Origin: an uncultured Lachnospiraceae bacterium
GTDB taxonomy: Bacteria; Bacillota; Clostridia; Lachnospirales; Lachnospiraceae
Length of the DNA stretch: 62,636 nucleotides
Direction: 5' to 3'
NCBI GenBank assembly: GCA_910584685.1
Contig: CAJUAO010000018.1
Span: 1 to 62,636 of the forward strand
In this document: positions 27,337 to 37,214 of the stretch, one piece after another
Layout of the letters: every line of letters begins with the position of its first letter
How positions within the stretch are numbered: the stretch's first letter is position 1
Program-made: the position numbers and the translations under genes
The notes under the pieces: model-generated
Database searches by the model: none
The model's input: the letters and a program-made list of their open reading frames with translations, nothing else
What the model was told of the DNA's origin: nothing

Positions 27337-27984
27337 ATGCGAGTGAAGGGAAAGGGACTCATATGCTCATTTATGCTGGCGGCTTTAATAATTATAGCCG
27401 CAGGCTGCGGCAATAGTGAGGAAAAAGACTCGAAGCCGTCTAAGGATGAAACCGGTATCACGGATGTATCAGAAGAAAATACTTTTGATAATAATGGGGA
27501 GAGCAGCAGTGATAACGGTAACGGGGAACCAGAAAGCAGCGACAGCTCAGAGGAAAGCACGGAAATTGTTTTAGGATATAAGTTTGATGTTTCGTCAAAC
27601 TGGAAGCTGGCTTATGCAGATACAGACTATCTTTATTACTATATGATGGATACGTCGGATACATATGACAGTAATGTGGTGCTCAGCGTTACGTCAGATA
27701 AAAGTCTTGCGTCAGCGGAGCTTTCAGAGCTTGAAAAAAGCCTTAGGAAGCAGTATGGCGATAAGATACATATAGAGAAGGGCGCCACAAAGGAAAACGG
27801 AGAAGCTATGCTGTATCTGGAGCTGGAGCAGATGAACGGAGATGTAAAGTCACGGATAGGTCAATATATAGTGGTAGGTAAGAAAAAGGCTGTTATTTTT
27901 TCCGTGTACAGCGAGGAAGGAAAGTTTGAGACAGCTAAAAAATATACAGGATATGTTGTGAATACAATAAGCTTTGACAATTAA
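27337..27984 (+). CDS. Putative lipoprotein of unknown function
   Basis: This 215-residue protein has a signal peptide with lipobox IAAGC (Cys24), an acidic Ser/Glu/Asn-rich linker to about residue 80, and a C-terminal alpha/beta domain (YKFDVSSNWKLAYADTDYLYYY-type strands split by turns). The domain may be of the PsbP or DUF-type lipoprotein class, but I do not recognise it firmly. The ATG at 27337 is chosen because the signal peptide begins there. It lies 30 bases before the ClC gene. Confidence 0.65.
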   Translation: MRVKGKGLICSFMLAALIIIAAGCGNSEEKDSKPSKDETGITDVSEENTFDNNGESSSDNGNGEPESSDSSEESTEIVLGYKFDVSSNWKLAYADTDYLYYYMMDTSDTYDSNVVLSVTSDKSLASAELSELEKSLRKQYGDKIHIEKGATKENGEAMLYLELEQMNGDVKSRIGQYIVVGKKKAVIFSVYSEEGKFETAKKYTGYVVNTISFDN

Positions 27985-28014
27985 AAATACACAGTCAGGC
28001 AGAGGAAGGAAAAA

Positions 28015-29301
28015 GTGAATATACATACATATGGAGAAAAACTTAAAAAGGAAACGAAGCAAAGATTAAATATTATGTCAGGACATATATTTACTTTTGT
28101 GAAATGGATAATAATTGCTTTGATTGTGGGCGTTGTAGTAGGAGGCTTCAGTACCCTTTTTGGCCATGCTATGAATTACGTAACGCAGTTTCGCCAGGAA
28201 AACGGCTTTATACTGTATTTACTTCCTCTTGGAGGTATATTTATAGTGGCACTGTATAAATTATGCAATTTTGAGAATGATAAGGGAACAAACACCGTTA
28301 TATCAAATCTTCATGCCAATGACGATATTCCTTTGAGACAGGCGCCGCTTATATTTTTATCTACGGTAGTCACTCATCTGTGCGGCGGCTCGGCAGGACG
28401 TGAGGGAGCTGCCCTTCAAATGGGAGGAAGCCTTGGAAACGGTATAGGAAAGCTTATAAGACTTGACGAGAACGACAAAAGAATGACGGTTATGTGCGGT
28501 ATGAGCGCCGCCTTTTCCGCATTATTCGGAACGCCTATGGCTGCCGCTATTTTTTCAATAGAGGTGGGAAGCGTAGGCATAATGTATTATTCGGCCCTTG
28601 TGCCATGTGTGTTTGCATCTGTTATTGCATCCCGGTTTGCGGTAAATATGGGAATAAGGCCGGAGAGCTTTCATATAGAGCTGATACCGGAAATGAATGT
28701 TCCGAATGTGTTGAAAATTATGGCGCTTTGCATTATATGCGCCTTTGTAAGCTGTATTTTCTGTATTATATTACATGAGATGGGAAAGCTTTTAAGAGTT
28801 GTGTTTAAAAACGGGTATGTAAGGATTGTGGCAGCATCCCTTGTAATTATAGGGGCGGCAAAGCTTCTGGGGACTACGGATTACATGGGCGCGGGAATAG
28901 ACGTTATAGAGAGGGCAATGGAGGGAGATGCTGCGCCCTACGCCTTTATTGTTAAAATAATTCTTACGGCTGTTACCCTTGGAGCAGGCTTTAAGGGAGG
29001 AGAAATAGTTCCAAGCTTTTTTATAGGAGCTACATTAGGCTGTACCCTTGGAAATTTATTTGGCATATCGCCATCCTTTAGCGCAGCCCTTGGCATGACG
29101 TCAATATTCTGCGGAGCAACAAACTGTCCCCTTACATCTCTTTTAATAAGCTTTGAGCTGTTTGGCTATAAGGGAGTGCTTTTCTTTATGATGGCAGCAT
29201 CCATAAGCTTTATGATGTCGGGGTATTACGGGCTGTACGCAGAGCAGAAAATAATGTATTCTAAGACGAAGACACAGTATATTAATAAGACAACACACTA
29301 A
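28015..29301 (+). CDS. ClC-family anion transporter
   Basis: This 428-residue membrane protein has the ClC motif GGSAGREGAALQMGGSLG with gating glutamate Glu130, and GGEIVPSFFIGATLGC in the second half. The usual GSGIP chloride filter is absent; the aligned stretch reads DKGTNTVIS, and the GREG..QMGG form resembles the fluoride/proton exchanger branch. It may therefore export fluoride instead of chloride. The gene starts at a GTG behind AGAGGAAGG. A bidirectional terminator separates it from pyrG. Confidence 0.85.
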   Translation: MNIHTYGEKLKKETKQRLNIMSGHIFTFVKWIIIALIVGVVVGGFSTLFGHAMNYVTQFRQENGFILYLLPLGGIFIVALYKLCNFENDKGTNTVISNLHANDDIPLRQAPLIFLSTVVTHLCGGSAGREGAALQMGGSLGNGIGKLIRLDENDKRMTVMCGMSAAFSALFGTPMAAAIFSIEVGSVGIMYYSALVPCVFASVIASRFAVNMGIRPESFHIELIPEMNVPNVLKIMALCIICAFVSCIFCIILHEMGKLLRVVFKNGYVRIVAASLVIIGAAKLLGTTDYMGAGIDVIERAMEGDAAPYAFIVKIILTAVTLGAGFKGGEIVPSFFIGATLGCTLGNLFGISPSFSAALGMTSIFCGATNCPLTSLLISFELFGYKGVLFFMMAASISFMMSGYYGLYAEQKIMYSKTKTQYINKTTH

Positions 29302-29379
29302 AAGAAATAAATAAAAGAATCCTAGGGAGCTTTAGCTCTTTGTTAAGCTTATGGCTTATATTGAGGAATTTAAGGTATA

Positions 29380-29419
29380 ATAAATCAGAGTGGCTGGATT
29401 TTTAACCACTCTGATTTAT
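29380..29419. terminator. Bidirectional terminator between the ClC gene and pyrG
   Basis: ATAAATCAGAGTGG (29380-29393) pairs perfectly with CCACTCTGATTTAT (29406-29419) around a 12-base loop. The gap lies between convergent genes, so it should stop transcription from both sides. Confidence 0.8.
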
Positions 29420-29441
29420 ATTTTAACAAAAAAGTATTTTT

Positions 29442-31061
29442 TTACACTGACGCAGGGGATGATTTTTCCTTAACTGCGCCTATAAAGCCCTTAAATAAAG
29501 GATGAGGCTTATTAGGCCTGCTCTTAAGCTCCGGATGGGCCTGTGTTGCAATAAACCATGGATGCCCGGTAATTTCTATCATTTCTATAATACGCCCGTC
29601 AGGGGACATGCCTGAAAGCTTCATGCCATTTTCCGAAAGAGCCGTTCTGTAGTCGTTATTTACCTCATATCTGTGGCGGTGACGCTCATGGATGGTTTCC
29701 TCGCCTCCGTATATTTCAAAGGCCTTAGAGGTCTTATCCAGCACACATGGATAGGAGCCAAGCCTTAGAGTGCCTCCGATATCCTCAATGCCGTCCTGGT
29801 CAGGCATAAGATTAATAACAGGATGTGTGGTAGAAGGATTTAATTCTATACTGTGGGCGTCTGCATATCCGAGCACATGCCTTGCAAATTCAACAATAGA
29901 AAGCTGCATGCCAAGGCAAAGACCGAGAAATGGAATATTGCGCGTTCTTGCGTACTCAATGGCTGTAATCTTGCCCTCGATACCTCTGTCCCCGAAACCG
30001 CCGGGAACAAGTATTCCTGATACATCGCCTAAAACTTCATCTGCATTTTGTGCATTTAAAAGCTCTGAGTCTACCCACTTGATGTTTACGGCAACATTGT
30101 TGGCGTAGCCTCCGTGCTTAAGTGCTTCGACTACGCTTATATATGCGTCGTGAAGAGATATATATTTTCCTACAAGAGCCACGTTTACCGTAGTGCTTAG
30201 GTTTTTTGCAGTATTTACCATGTCTTCCCAGTCCTTAAGGTCTGGCTTTGGACATGTCAGATTAAGACATTCGCAGGCTACCTCCGCCAGATGCTCCTTT
30301 TCCATTGCAAGAGGCGCCTCGTACAGCACGTCTACGTCAAGGTTTTGAAGTACATGTGTATTGTCTACGTTACAGAATAATGCGATTTTATCCTTTATAT
30401 TCTGCTCTAAAGGAAGCTCTGAACGGCACACAATAATGTCCGGCTGGATACCTATACCCTGAAGCTCTTTTACGCTTGCCTGTGTAGGCTTTGTTTTCAT
30501 TTCGCCTGACGAGCGCAGATATGGAATAAGGGTAACATGGATAAGTATGGCGTTTTCCTTTCCTACGTCATGCTGGAACTGTCTTATGGCCTCAAGGAAG
30601 GGCTGGCTTTCTATATCGCCTACGGTGCCTCCTACCTCGATAATGGCTATTTCCGTGCTTGTAGCTGTATAGTTTCTGTGGAAACGGCTTTTAATTTCAT
30701 TTGTAATATGAGGTATAACCTGAACGGTACCCCCGCCAAAGTCCCCGCGGCGTTCCTTGTTAAGTACCGACCAGTAAACCTTTCCTGTGGTAACGTTGGA
30801 ATTTTTAGTAAGACTTTCATCTATAAATCGCTCATAATGACCTAAGTCTAAATCTGTCTCCGCGCCGTCGTCGGTTACGAAAACCTCGCCGTGCTGGATA
30901 GGATTCATAGTACCCGGGTCAATATTTATATATGGGTCAAATTTCTGCATTGTGACCTTATAGCCACGTGCCTTAAGCAGACGTCCCAGAGACGCGGCAG
31001 TGATACCCTTGCCTAGACCTGAAACAACTCCGCCTGTAACGAATACGTATTTTACCGGCAT
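29442..31061 (-). CDS. pyrG: CTP synthase
   Basis: This 539-residue enzyme aminates UTP to CTP with glutamine and ATP. The synthase domain opens KYVFVTGGVVSGLGKGITAA and has the MQKFDPYINIDPGTM segment. The glutaminase domain has the nucleophile Cys in GLCLGMQ and the catalytic HPE near the end. Length is standard. An AAGGAGG site precedes its ATG. It is the only gene on the minus strand and has its own promoter. Confidence 0.96.
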   Translation of the reverse strand: MPVKYVFVTGGVVSGLGKGITAASLGRLLKARGYKVTMQKFDPYINIDPGTMNPIQHGEVFVTDDGAETDLDLGHYERFIDESLTKNSNVTTGKVYWSVLNKERRGDFGGGTVQVIPHITNEIKSRFHRNYTATSTEIAIIEVGGTVGDIESQPFLEAIRQFQHDVGKENAILIHVTLIPYLRSSGEMKTKPTQASVKELQGIGIQPDIIVCRSELPLEQNIKDKIALFCNVDNTHVLQNLDVDVLYEAPLAMEKEHLAEVACECLNLTCPKPDLKDWEDMVNTAKNLSTTVNVALVGKYISLHDAYISVVEALKHGGYANNVAVNIKWVDSELLNAQNADEVLGDVSGILVPGGFGDRGIEGKITAIEYARTRNIPFLGLCLGMQLSIVEFARHVLGYADAHSIELNPSTTHPVINLMPDQDGIEDIGGTLRLGSYPCVLDKTSKAFEIYGGEETIHERHRHRYEVNNDYRTALSENGMKLSGMSPDGRIIEMIEITGHPWFIATQAHPELKSRPNKPHPLFKGFIGAVKEKSSPASV

Positions 31062-31099
31062 AATAAGCCCTCCTTGGAATAATCAAAAACATATGCTTT

Positions 31100-31128
31100 A
31101 GTATACAACAAGAATTGATTTATTTCCA
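31100..31128 (-). promoter_or_regulatory. Probable pyrG promoter
   Basis: On the minus strand TGGAAA (31123-31128) and TATACT (31100-31105) are 17 bp apart, leaving a leader of about 30 nt before pyrG. The match at -35 is only fair. Confidence 0.4.
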
Positions 31129-31196
31129 TAAGAAAATTAAAAGAAATCAAAAAAATAAAAAAATTATTAATACACTAAAAAAACACAATAAGTTTG

Positions 31197-31225
31197 TTGA
31201 TTTATTGGTAAACTAACTATATAAT
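31197..31225 (+). promoter_or_regulatory. ftsH promoter
   Basis: TTGATT (31197-31202) and TATAAT (31220-31225) are 17 bp apart, the same pair of boxes as in the marR promoter. This leaves a leader of about 120 nt before ftsH in which I see no clear structure. Confidence 0.6.
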
Positions 31226-31354
31226 CTTATTTGTAAAAGAATCACAAAATTTGTGACAGAAGCATAAACGACAAAATCAGGGATGAAAAAAGCCTTTGAT
31301 TTGAAAAATACTTTTAAGGATTTGAATATAGAAAAGAGAAAGGTAACCGAATAA

Positions 31355-33361
31355 ATGGATAATAATTTAAACGGAAGTAATTATAACGAAAGCTTCAATG
31401 ATGTTCCGCCGAATAATTACAGAGGCACAAATAACGGAGATAAAGGCGGAAACAACGGCGGAGGCGGCAATAACCGCAATGATGATGATAAAAGAAAAAA
31501 TCAGAAGATTATTCTTATTATAATAGCAGCCCTTGTCACTATTATGATAGTAACCTCCTTTACAACATTTATGAATAATGCAACATCGGAGGAGATTACC
31601 TACAGCAAGTTTTTAAGCATGCTTGACGACGGACAGGTTGACAGCGTGGAGATAGATTCTGACGGTACGATTATTATTACCCCTAAGAATGCAAAAAGTA
31701 CCCAGTATGGCACAAAAAAGACATACTGGACAATGATTTTAAGCACAGATAAGCTGTATGACAGGCTTACCGAGGCTAAGGTTGAGTGGAGGGTTGATAA
31801 GGCGGATACAGGCTCGTCTATTGTGGAGATAGTTTTAAGCTGGGTGCTTCCTTTTCTGTTTATATATCTGATATTTGGCATTGTTATGAGAAGAATGTCA
31901 AAGGGCGGCGGAGGCCTTATGGGCGGAGTGGGAAAATCAAACGCCAAGATGTATGGAATCGAGAAGGCAACAGGCGTAACCTTTAAGGATGTGGCAGGAC
32001 AGGACGAGGCGAAGGAATCTCTTACGGAGATAGTTGACTTTCTTCACAATCCGGGAAAGTACGCCCAGATAGGCGCAAAGCTGCCAAAGGGAGCCCTCCT
32101 TGTGGGACCTCCCGGTACAGGAAAGACCCTTCTTGCAAAGGCTGTGGCAGGAGAGGCAAAGGTGCCGTTTTTATCCCTTGCCGGCTCGGATTTTGTGGAG
32201 ATGTTTGTGGGCGTAGGAGCTTCAAGAGTCAGGGATTTGTTCAAGGAGGCCCAGAAAAATGCCCCTTGTATTATTTTTATAGATGAGATTGACGCCATTG
32301 GAAAGTCGAGGGATTCAAGATACGGCGGAGGCAATGACGAAAGGGAGCAGACGTTAAACCAGCTTCTTTCAGAGATGGACGGCTTTGATTCTTCTAAGGG
32401 ACTTCTTATACTGGCGGCAACGAACAGACCTGATGTGCTGGATAAGGCGCTTTTAAGACCGGGACGCTTTGACAGGCGGATTATAGTAGATAAGCCTGAT
32501 TTAAGGGGAAGAGTTGAGACTCTCAGGGTACATTCAAAGAATGTGCTTATGGACGAGACTGTTGACCTTGAGGCGATAGGTCTTGCCACAAGCGGCGCCG
32601 TAGGCTCCGACCTTGCAAATATGATAAATGAGGCTGCCATAAACGCAGTAAAAAACGGAAGACAGGCAATATCACAGTCAGATTTGTTTGAGGCTGTGGA
32701 GGTGGTTATAGCAGGCAAGGAAAAGAAAGACAGAATTATGAGCTCAAAGGAAAAGAGAACTGTTGCCTACCATGAGGTGGGTCACGCTCTTATTACTGCC
32801 CTTGAGAAAAATGCGGAGCCTGTTCAGAAGATAACTATTGTTCCAAGGACAATGGGCTCCTTGGGCTATGTTATGCAGGTGCCTGAGGAGGAGAAGTACC
32901 TTATGACAAAGGATGAGCTTCTGGCCCGTATAGTTACTCTTTACGGAGGACGCGCCGCAGAGGAGGTATTCTTTGAGACAGTGACAACAGGCGCGTCAAA
33001 TGATATGGAGAAGGCAACAGAGCTTGCAAGGGCAATGATTACACAGTACGGAATGTCCGAGGAATTTGGTCTTATGAGCCTTGAGGAGGTGCAGGACAGC
33101 TATTTAAACGGTCATACAGTGCTTAACTGTTCTGACGTTACGGCAGCCGAGATAGACAGGGAGGTTAAGGAGCTTTTAAAGGAATGTTATGTAAAGGCCA
33201 GAAAGCTTATCAGTGAAAATAAGGAGGTTGTGATAAAGATAGCCGAATACCTGTATGATAAGGAAACCATTACGGGAAAGCAGTTTATGGAGCTGTATTA
33301 TGAGGTAAAGGGAAAGCCTGAGGAAAGCAGTAATACAGATAATATAAATATTACGGAATAA
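31355..33361 (+). CDS. ftsH: ATP-dependent zinc metalloprotease FtsH
   Basis: This 668-residue membrane AAA protease degrades damaged membrane proteins and regulators. An Asn/Gly-rich N-terminus of about 45 residues precedes the first membrane helix; a second follows near residue 165. Walker A GPPGTGKT starts at residue 251, the second region of homology includes ATNRPDVLDKALLRPGRFDRR, and the zinc site is HEVGH (473-477). It is 9 bases from uvrC, so the two may share a transcript. Confidence 0.95.
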   Translation: MDNNLNGSNYNESFNDVPPNNYRGTNNGDKGGNNGGGGNNRNDDDKRKNQKIILIIIAALVTIMIVTSFTTFMNNATSEEITYSKFLSMLDDGQVDSVEIDSDGTIIITPKNAKSTQYGTKKTYWTMILSTDKLYDRLTEAKVEWRVDKADTGSSIVEIVLSWVLPFLFIYLIFGIVMRRMSKGGGGLMGGVGKSNAKMYGIEKATGVTFKDVAGQDEAKESLTEIVDFLHNPGKYAQIGAKLPKGALLVGPPGTGKTLLAKAVAGEAKVPFLSLAGSDFVEMFVGVGASRVRDLFKEAQKNAPCIIFIDEIDAIGKSRDSRYGGGNDEREQTLNQLLSEMDGFDSSKGLLILAATNRPDVLDKALLRPGRFDRRIIVDKPDLRGRVETLRVHSKNVLMDETVDLEAIGLATSGAVGSDLANMINEAAINAVKNGRQAISQSDLFEAVEVVIAGKEKKDRIMSSKEKRTVAYHEVGHALITALEKNAEPVQKITIVPRTMGSLGYVMQVPEEEKYLMTKDELLARIVTLYGGRAAEEVFFETVTTGASNDMEKATELARAMITQYGMSEEFGLMSLEEVQDSYLNGHTVLNCSDVTAAEIDREVKELLKECYVKARKLISENKEVVIKIAEYLYDKETITGKQFMELYYEVKGKPEESSNTDNINITE

Positions 33362-33370
33362 GAGGAAGAT

Positions 33371-35197
33371 ATGTTTGTAATAGAGGAAGAATTAAAAAAG
33401 CTTCCCCGCTCGCCGGGGGTATACATTATGCATGATGCCTCTGACGAGATTATATATGTGGGAAAGGCTGTTATTCTTAAAAACAGGGTAAGACAATATT
33501 TTCAGAAGGGAACAAATAAGTCGGCTAAGATAGAGCAGATGGTCAGCAAAATCAGCTACTTTGAATATATTGTAACTGACAGCGAGCTTGAAGCTCTTAT
33601 TTTAGAGTGTAATCTTATTAAGGAGCATCGTCCGAAATATAACACTATGTTAAAGGACGATAAGACATATCCTTATATTAAGGTGACGGTGGGGGAGGAG
33701 TACCCCCGGATACTTTTCTCAAGGGATATGAAAAAGGATAAATCCAAATATTTCGGACCTTATACAAGCGCAGGCGCAGTGAAGGATACCATAGAGCTTT
33801 TGAGAAAGCTTTATAAGGTAAGAACCTGTAACCGTTCCCTTCCGAAGGATATAGGCAACGGCAGGCCTTGTCTTAATTACCATATAAAACAGTGCAAGGC
33901 TCCGTGTATGGGCTATGTATCCCCGGAGGAATACAGAAGCTCCATAGATGAGGCCGTAAGATTTTTAAACGGGCATTACAGCGACATAATAAAAAGTCTT
34001 GAGGAAAGCATGCTTGAAGCATCAGAAAAAATGGAGTTTGAGGATGCCGCATATTACAGGGATTTGTTAAACAGCGTAAAGCAGGTGGCCCAGAAGCAGA
34101 AGATTACATCGGAAAATGATATTGACAGGGATATAATAGCATATGCCATAGATAACGACGATGCGGTGGTGCAGGTATTTTTCATGAGAGAAGGAAAGCT
34201 TATGGGAAGAGAGCATTTTTACATAAGAGTTCCCGCCGACGGAAGCGGAACGCTTCTTTCAAGCTTTATAAAGCAGTATTACAGCGGAACGCCCTTTATT
34301 CCCAAGGAGCTGTTTGTGTCTGAGGAGATAGAGGACAATCAGGTTATAGGGGAATATCTGTCAATGCGCAAAGGCAGCAAGGTAAGGATAGTGCACCCGG
34401 TTGCAGGAGAAAAGCATAAGATGGTGGAACTTGCCAAAAAAAATGCGGCCATGGTCCTTGAGAGGGACAGGGAAAAAATAAAAAGCAGCGAGAGAAAAAC
34501 CATAGGCGCAGTCAGTGAAATATTCAGGCTTCTTGATATAGAAAGCAAAAACGATTACCGTATAGAGGCGTTTGATATATCAAATATTTCAGGCTATCAG
34601 TCAGTAGGCTCTATGATTGTGTTTGAGCATGGAAAGCCAAAGAAAAATGATTATAGAAAATTTAAGATTAAGACAATAACGGGTCCTGATGATTACGGCA
34701 GCATGAGGGAGGTATTGACAAGGCGTTTCACCCATGAGGGTGACGATAAGTTTATCCGTTATCCGGACCTTATTATGATGGATGGCGGTCTTGGACAGGT
34801 AAACGCTGCATTGGAGGTATTAAATAAGCTGAAGCTTAACATTCATGTATGCGGTATGGTTAAGGATGACCGCCACAGAACAAGAGGACTTATATATAAT
34901 GGCCGGGAGATACCAATAAAGCCTGGAAGCGAGGAGTTTCTCCTTATTACAAGAGTGCAGGACGAGGCCCACCGGTTTGCAATAGAATTTCACAGGAGCC
35001 TGCGAAGCAAAAATCAGGTTCATTCAATACTTGATGATATAGAAGGAATAGGACCTGCAAGAAGAAGGGCGCTTATGAAGCACTTTGCGTCAATAGAGGA
35101 CATTAAAAATGCAGATATGGATACGCTTATGGAGGTGCCGTCAATGAATAAGGCGGCAGCCCAAAAGGTGTATGAATTTTTCGGGAATAAATCATAA
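33371..35197 (+). CDS. uvrC: Excinuclease ABC subunit C
   Basis: This 608-residue enzyme makes both incisions in nucleotide excision repair. It has a GIY-YIG domain (GVYIM and IYVGKA), a cysteine cluster near residues 155-180, a UVR motif around residues 200-240, an RNase-H-like nuclease domain (IEAFDISNISGYQSVGSMIVF without a gap in the gene, then DLIMMDGGLGQ) and C-terminal helix-hairpin-helix repeats (IEGIGPARRRALM). Length is standard. Confidence 0.95.
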   Translation: MFVIEEELKKLPRSPGVYIMHDASDEIIYVGKAVILKNRVRQYFQKGTNKSAKIEQMVSKISYFEYIVTDSELEALILECNLIKEHRPKYNTMLKDDKTYPYIKVTVGEEYPRILFSRDMKKDKSKYFGPYTSAGAVKDTIELLRKLYKVRTCNRSLPKDIGNGRPCLNYHIKQCKAPCMGYVSPEEYRSSIDEAVRFLNGHYSDIIKSLEESMLEASEKMEFEDAAYYRDLLNSVKQVAQKQKITSENDIDRDIIAYAIDNDDAVVQVFFMREGKLMGREHFYIRVPADGSGTLLSSFIKQYYSGTPFIPKELFVSEEIEDNQVIGEYLSMRKGSKVRIVHPVAGEKHKMVELAKKNAAMVLERDREKIKSSERKTIGAVSEIFRLLDIESKNDYRIEAFDISNISGYQSVGSMIVFEHGKPKKNDYRKFKIKTITGPDDYGSMREVLTRRFTHEGDDKFIRYPDLIMMDGGLGQVNAALEVLNKLKLNIHVCGMVKDDRHRTRGLIYNGREIPIKPGSEEFLLITRVQDEAHRFAIEFHRSLRSKNQVHSILDDIEGIGPARRRALMKHFASIEDIKNADMDTLMEVPSMNKAAAQKVYEFFGNKS

Positions 35198-35214
35198 ATT
35201 TAAAGAAAATTGCC

Positions 35215-35244
35215 TTGTAATATAGGGGCGTTTTGCGATATACT
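35215..35244 (+). promoter_or_regulatory. Probable hprK promoter
   Basis: TTGTAA (35215-35220) and TATACT (35239-35244) are 18 bp apart, 41 bases upstream of the hprK ATG. It would start the hprK-glk-murB transcript. Confidence 0.5.
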
Positions 35245-35285
35245 GAATATATAAAATTTTCGTAGGAAATATGGAGGATAAAGCA

Positions 35286-36224
35286 ATGGCAGCAGCGACA
35301 GTAAAGCTTTCAAAATTAATTGAGAATTACAGCTTAAAAAATCTAACACCCGATATAGATATAAGCGATATCAGAATAAAATCTCCGGATATCGTAAGAC
35401 CGTCTTTACAGCTGGCAGGATTTTTTGAACATTTTGATAATGAAAGAGTGGAGATAATAGGCTTTGTTGAGCAATCATTTATTGAAACTATGGATGCGGA
35501 GCGAAAAAAGTTTATTTATGACAAGCTTTGTTCATTTAAGGTGCCCTGTATAATATACTGCAGGGACATGTATCCTGACGAGTATATGTTTGAGGCGGCA
35601 AGAAGGTACGGAGTGCCGCTGCTTATTACTGACCAGGCAACATCACCATTTATGGCGGAGATAATAAGATGGCTTAACGTACAGCTTGCGCCTTGTATTT
35701 CAATTCATGGCGTTCTGGTCGACGTATATGGCGAGGGCGTACTGATTATGGGTGAAAGCGGCATAGGAAAAAGCGAGGCGGCCCTTGAGCTTATAAAAAG
35801 AGGTCATCGTCTTGTTACAGACGACGTGGTAGAGATAAGAAAGGTAAGCGACGAAACCCTTATAGGTACTGCGCCGGATATTACAAGGCATTTTATTGAG
35901 CTTCGAGGCATAGGTATTGTGGATGTAAAGACTCTTTTTGGTGTACAGAGCGTTAAGGAAACCCAGGAGATTAATATGGTTATCAAGCTTGAGGAGTGGA
36001 GTAAGGATAAGGAATATGACAGGCTTGGACTTGAGGAGCAGTATACGGAGTTTTTGGGAAACAAGGTAGCATGTCATTCTATTCCAATCAGACCGGGCAG
36101 AAATATAGCTATTATCGTAGAGTCGGCAGCAGTTAATTTCCGTCAGAAGCAGATGGGCTACAACGCCGCTTTAAGCTTTATCGAGAGAGTTCAGTCAAAT
36201 TTTGGAAGAACAGATGACAAATAA
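35286..36224 (+). CDS. hprK: HPr kinase/phosphorylase
   Basis: This 312-residue enzyme phosphorylates and dephosphorylates Ser46 of HPr-family proteins in response to glycolytic intermediates. The P-loop is GESGIGKS (156-163), and the family signature is ELRGIGIVDVKTLFG. The ATG at 35286 follows GGAGG (35273-35277); the ATG at 35271 would contain that site. The likely substrate in this window is the Crh-like protein at 40118. It heads a block with glk, murB, rapZ and whiA. Confidence 0.95.
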   Translation: MAAATVKLSKLIENYSLKNLTPDIDISDIRIKSPDIVRPSLQLAGFFEHFDNERVEIIGFVEQSFIETMDAERKKFIYDKLCSFKVPCIIYCRDMYPDEYMFEAARRYGVPLLITDQATSPFMAEIIRWLNVQLAPCISIHGVLVDVYGEGVLIMGESGIGKSEAALELIKRGHRLVTDDVVEIRKVSDETLIGTAPDITRHFIELRGIGIVDVKTLFGVQSVKETQEINMVIKLEEWSKDKEYDRLGLEEQYTEFLGNKVACHSIPIRPGRNIAIIVESAAVNFRQKQMGYNAALSFIERVQSNFGRTDDK

Positions 36225-36251
36225 TATCATATAATTAAGGAGATACGGCAG

Positions 36252-37214
36252 ATGTTGGTCAGATTTGGAGTTGACGTAGGTGGAACCACAATAAAAATAG
36301 GTATGTTTGACAATCAGTGCAAGCTTTTGACAAAATGTGAGATAAACACAGATAAAACAAATGCCGGAGCAAATATACTTGCTGATATATGTAAAAAAAT
36401 AAATGAAATACTTGATGAATTCAGGCTTTCAAAAAATGAGTGTATGGGAGTGGGAATAGGACTTCCGGGGCCTGTTACGGCAAGCGGTTATATTCAGGGA
36501 TGTGTAAATCTGGGATGGGGAACCTTCAATGTAAAGGAAACACTCTCAAAGATGCTTGAATATGTTCCTGTAGAGGTAATGAATGACGCTAACATGGCAG
36601 CCTTGGGAGAGCAGAAGCATGGCAGCGGAATGGGCTCTGAAAGTGTGGTATTAATTACTATAGGCACAGGAGTTGGAGGAGGAGTAATATCTGAAGGAAA
36701 GATTATTGCAGGAACTAACGGAGCGGCAGGGGAGATAGGACATATGCCTGTTAATCCTGACGAAACAGAAAAATGCGGCTGCGGAAAAAAAGGATGTCTT
36801 GAGCAATATGCGTCGGCAAGGGGCATAATAAGAACTGCAAGAAAATATATGGAGGAGGGAAAAGAGTCGCCATATCTTTTGTCGGTTATGAATAAGGCTG
36901 ACAGTGGAAGCGCGGCAGGAGAGTTTACTGCAAAGGATGTTTTTGACGGCGCTAAAAATGGGGATGAACTTTGTGCGCTTGCAGTAGACAGCCTTGGAAA
37001 ATACCTTGGCATAGCGTTGGCGTCTGTAGCGGCAGTAATAAATCCTGACTGCATAGTTATAGGCGGAGGGGTAAGTAAAGCAGGTCAGCTACTCCTTGAC
37101 GTTATAGATAAATATTTTAAAGAGTATGCGTTTCTGCCTTGCAGAAATGTAACCTTTAAGCTGGCTGAGCTTGGAAATGATGCAGGAATATATGGAGGAG
37201 CAAGTAATGTGTAA
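36252..37214 (+). CDS. glk: ROK-family glucokinase
   Basis: This 320-residue sugar kinase phosphorylates glucose with ATP in Gram-positive bacteria. It has the N-terminal phosphate motif VDVGGTTIKIG, VMNDANMAALGE, TIGTGVGGG, EIGHMPV, and the ROK zinc motif starting at Cys175 (CGCGKKGCLEQYAS). A regulatory DNA-binding domain is absent, so it is a kinase, not a ROK repressor. The end overlaps murB by 8 bases. Other hexoses are possible substrates. Confidence 0.9.
   Translation: MLVRFGVDVGGTTIKIGMFDNQCKLLTKCEINTDKTNAGANILADICKKINEILDEFRLSKNECMGVGIGLPGPVTASGYIQGCVNLGWGTFNVKETLSKMLEYVPVEVMNDANMAALGEQKHGSGMGSESVVLITIGTGVGGGVISEGKIIAGTNGAAGEIGHMPVNPDETEKCGCGKKGCLEQYASARGIIRTARKYMEEGKESPYLLSVMNKADSGSAAGEFTAKDVFDGAKNGDELCALAVDSLGKYLGIALASVAAVINPDCIVIGGGVSKAGQLLLDVIDKYFKEYAFLPCRNVTFKLAELGNDAGIYGGASNV

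Noticed and set aside
29770..30108. Plus-strand open frame inside pyrG
   Set aside because: It is an antisense shadow of a well-conserved CTP synthase gene.
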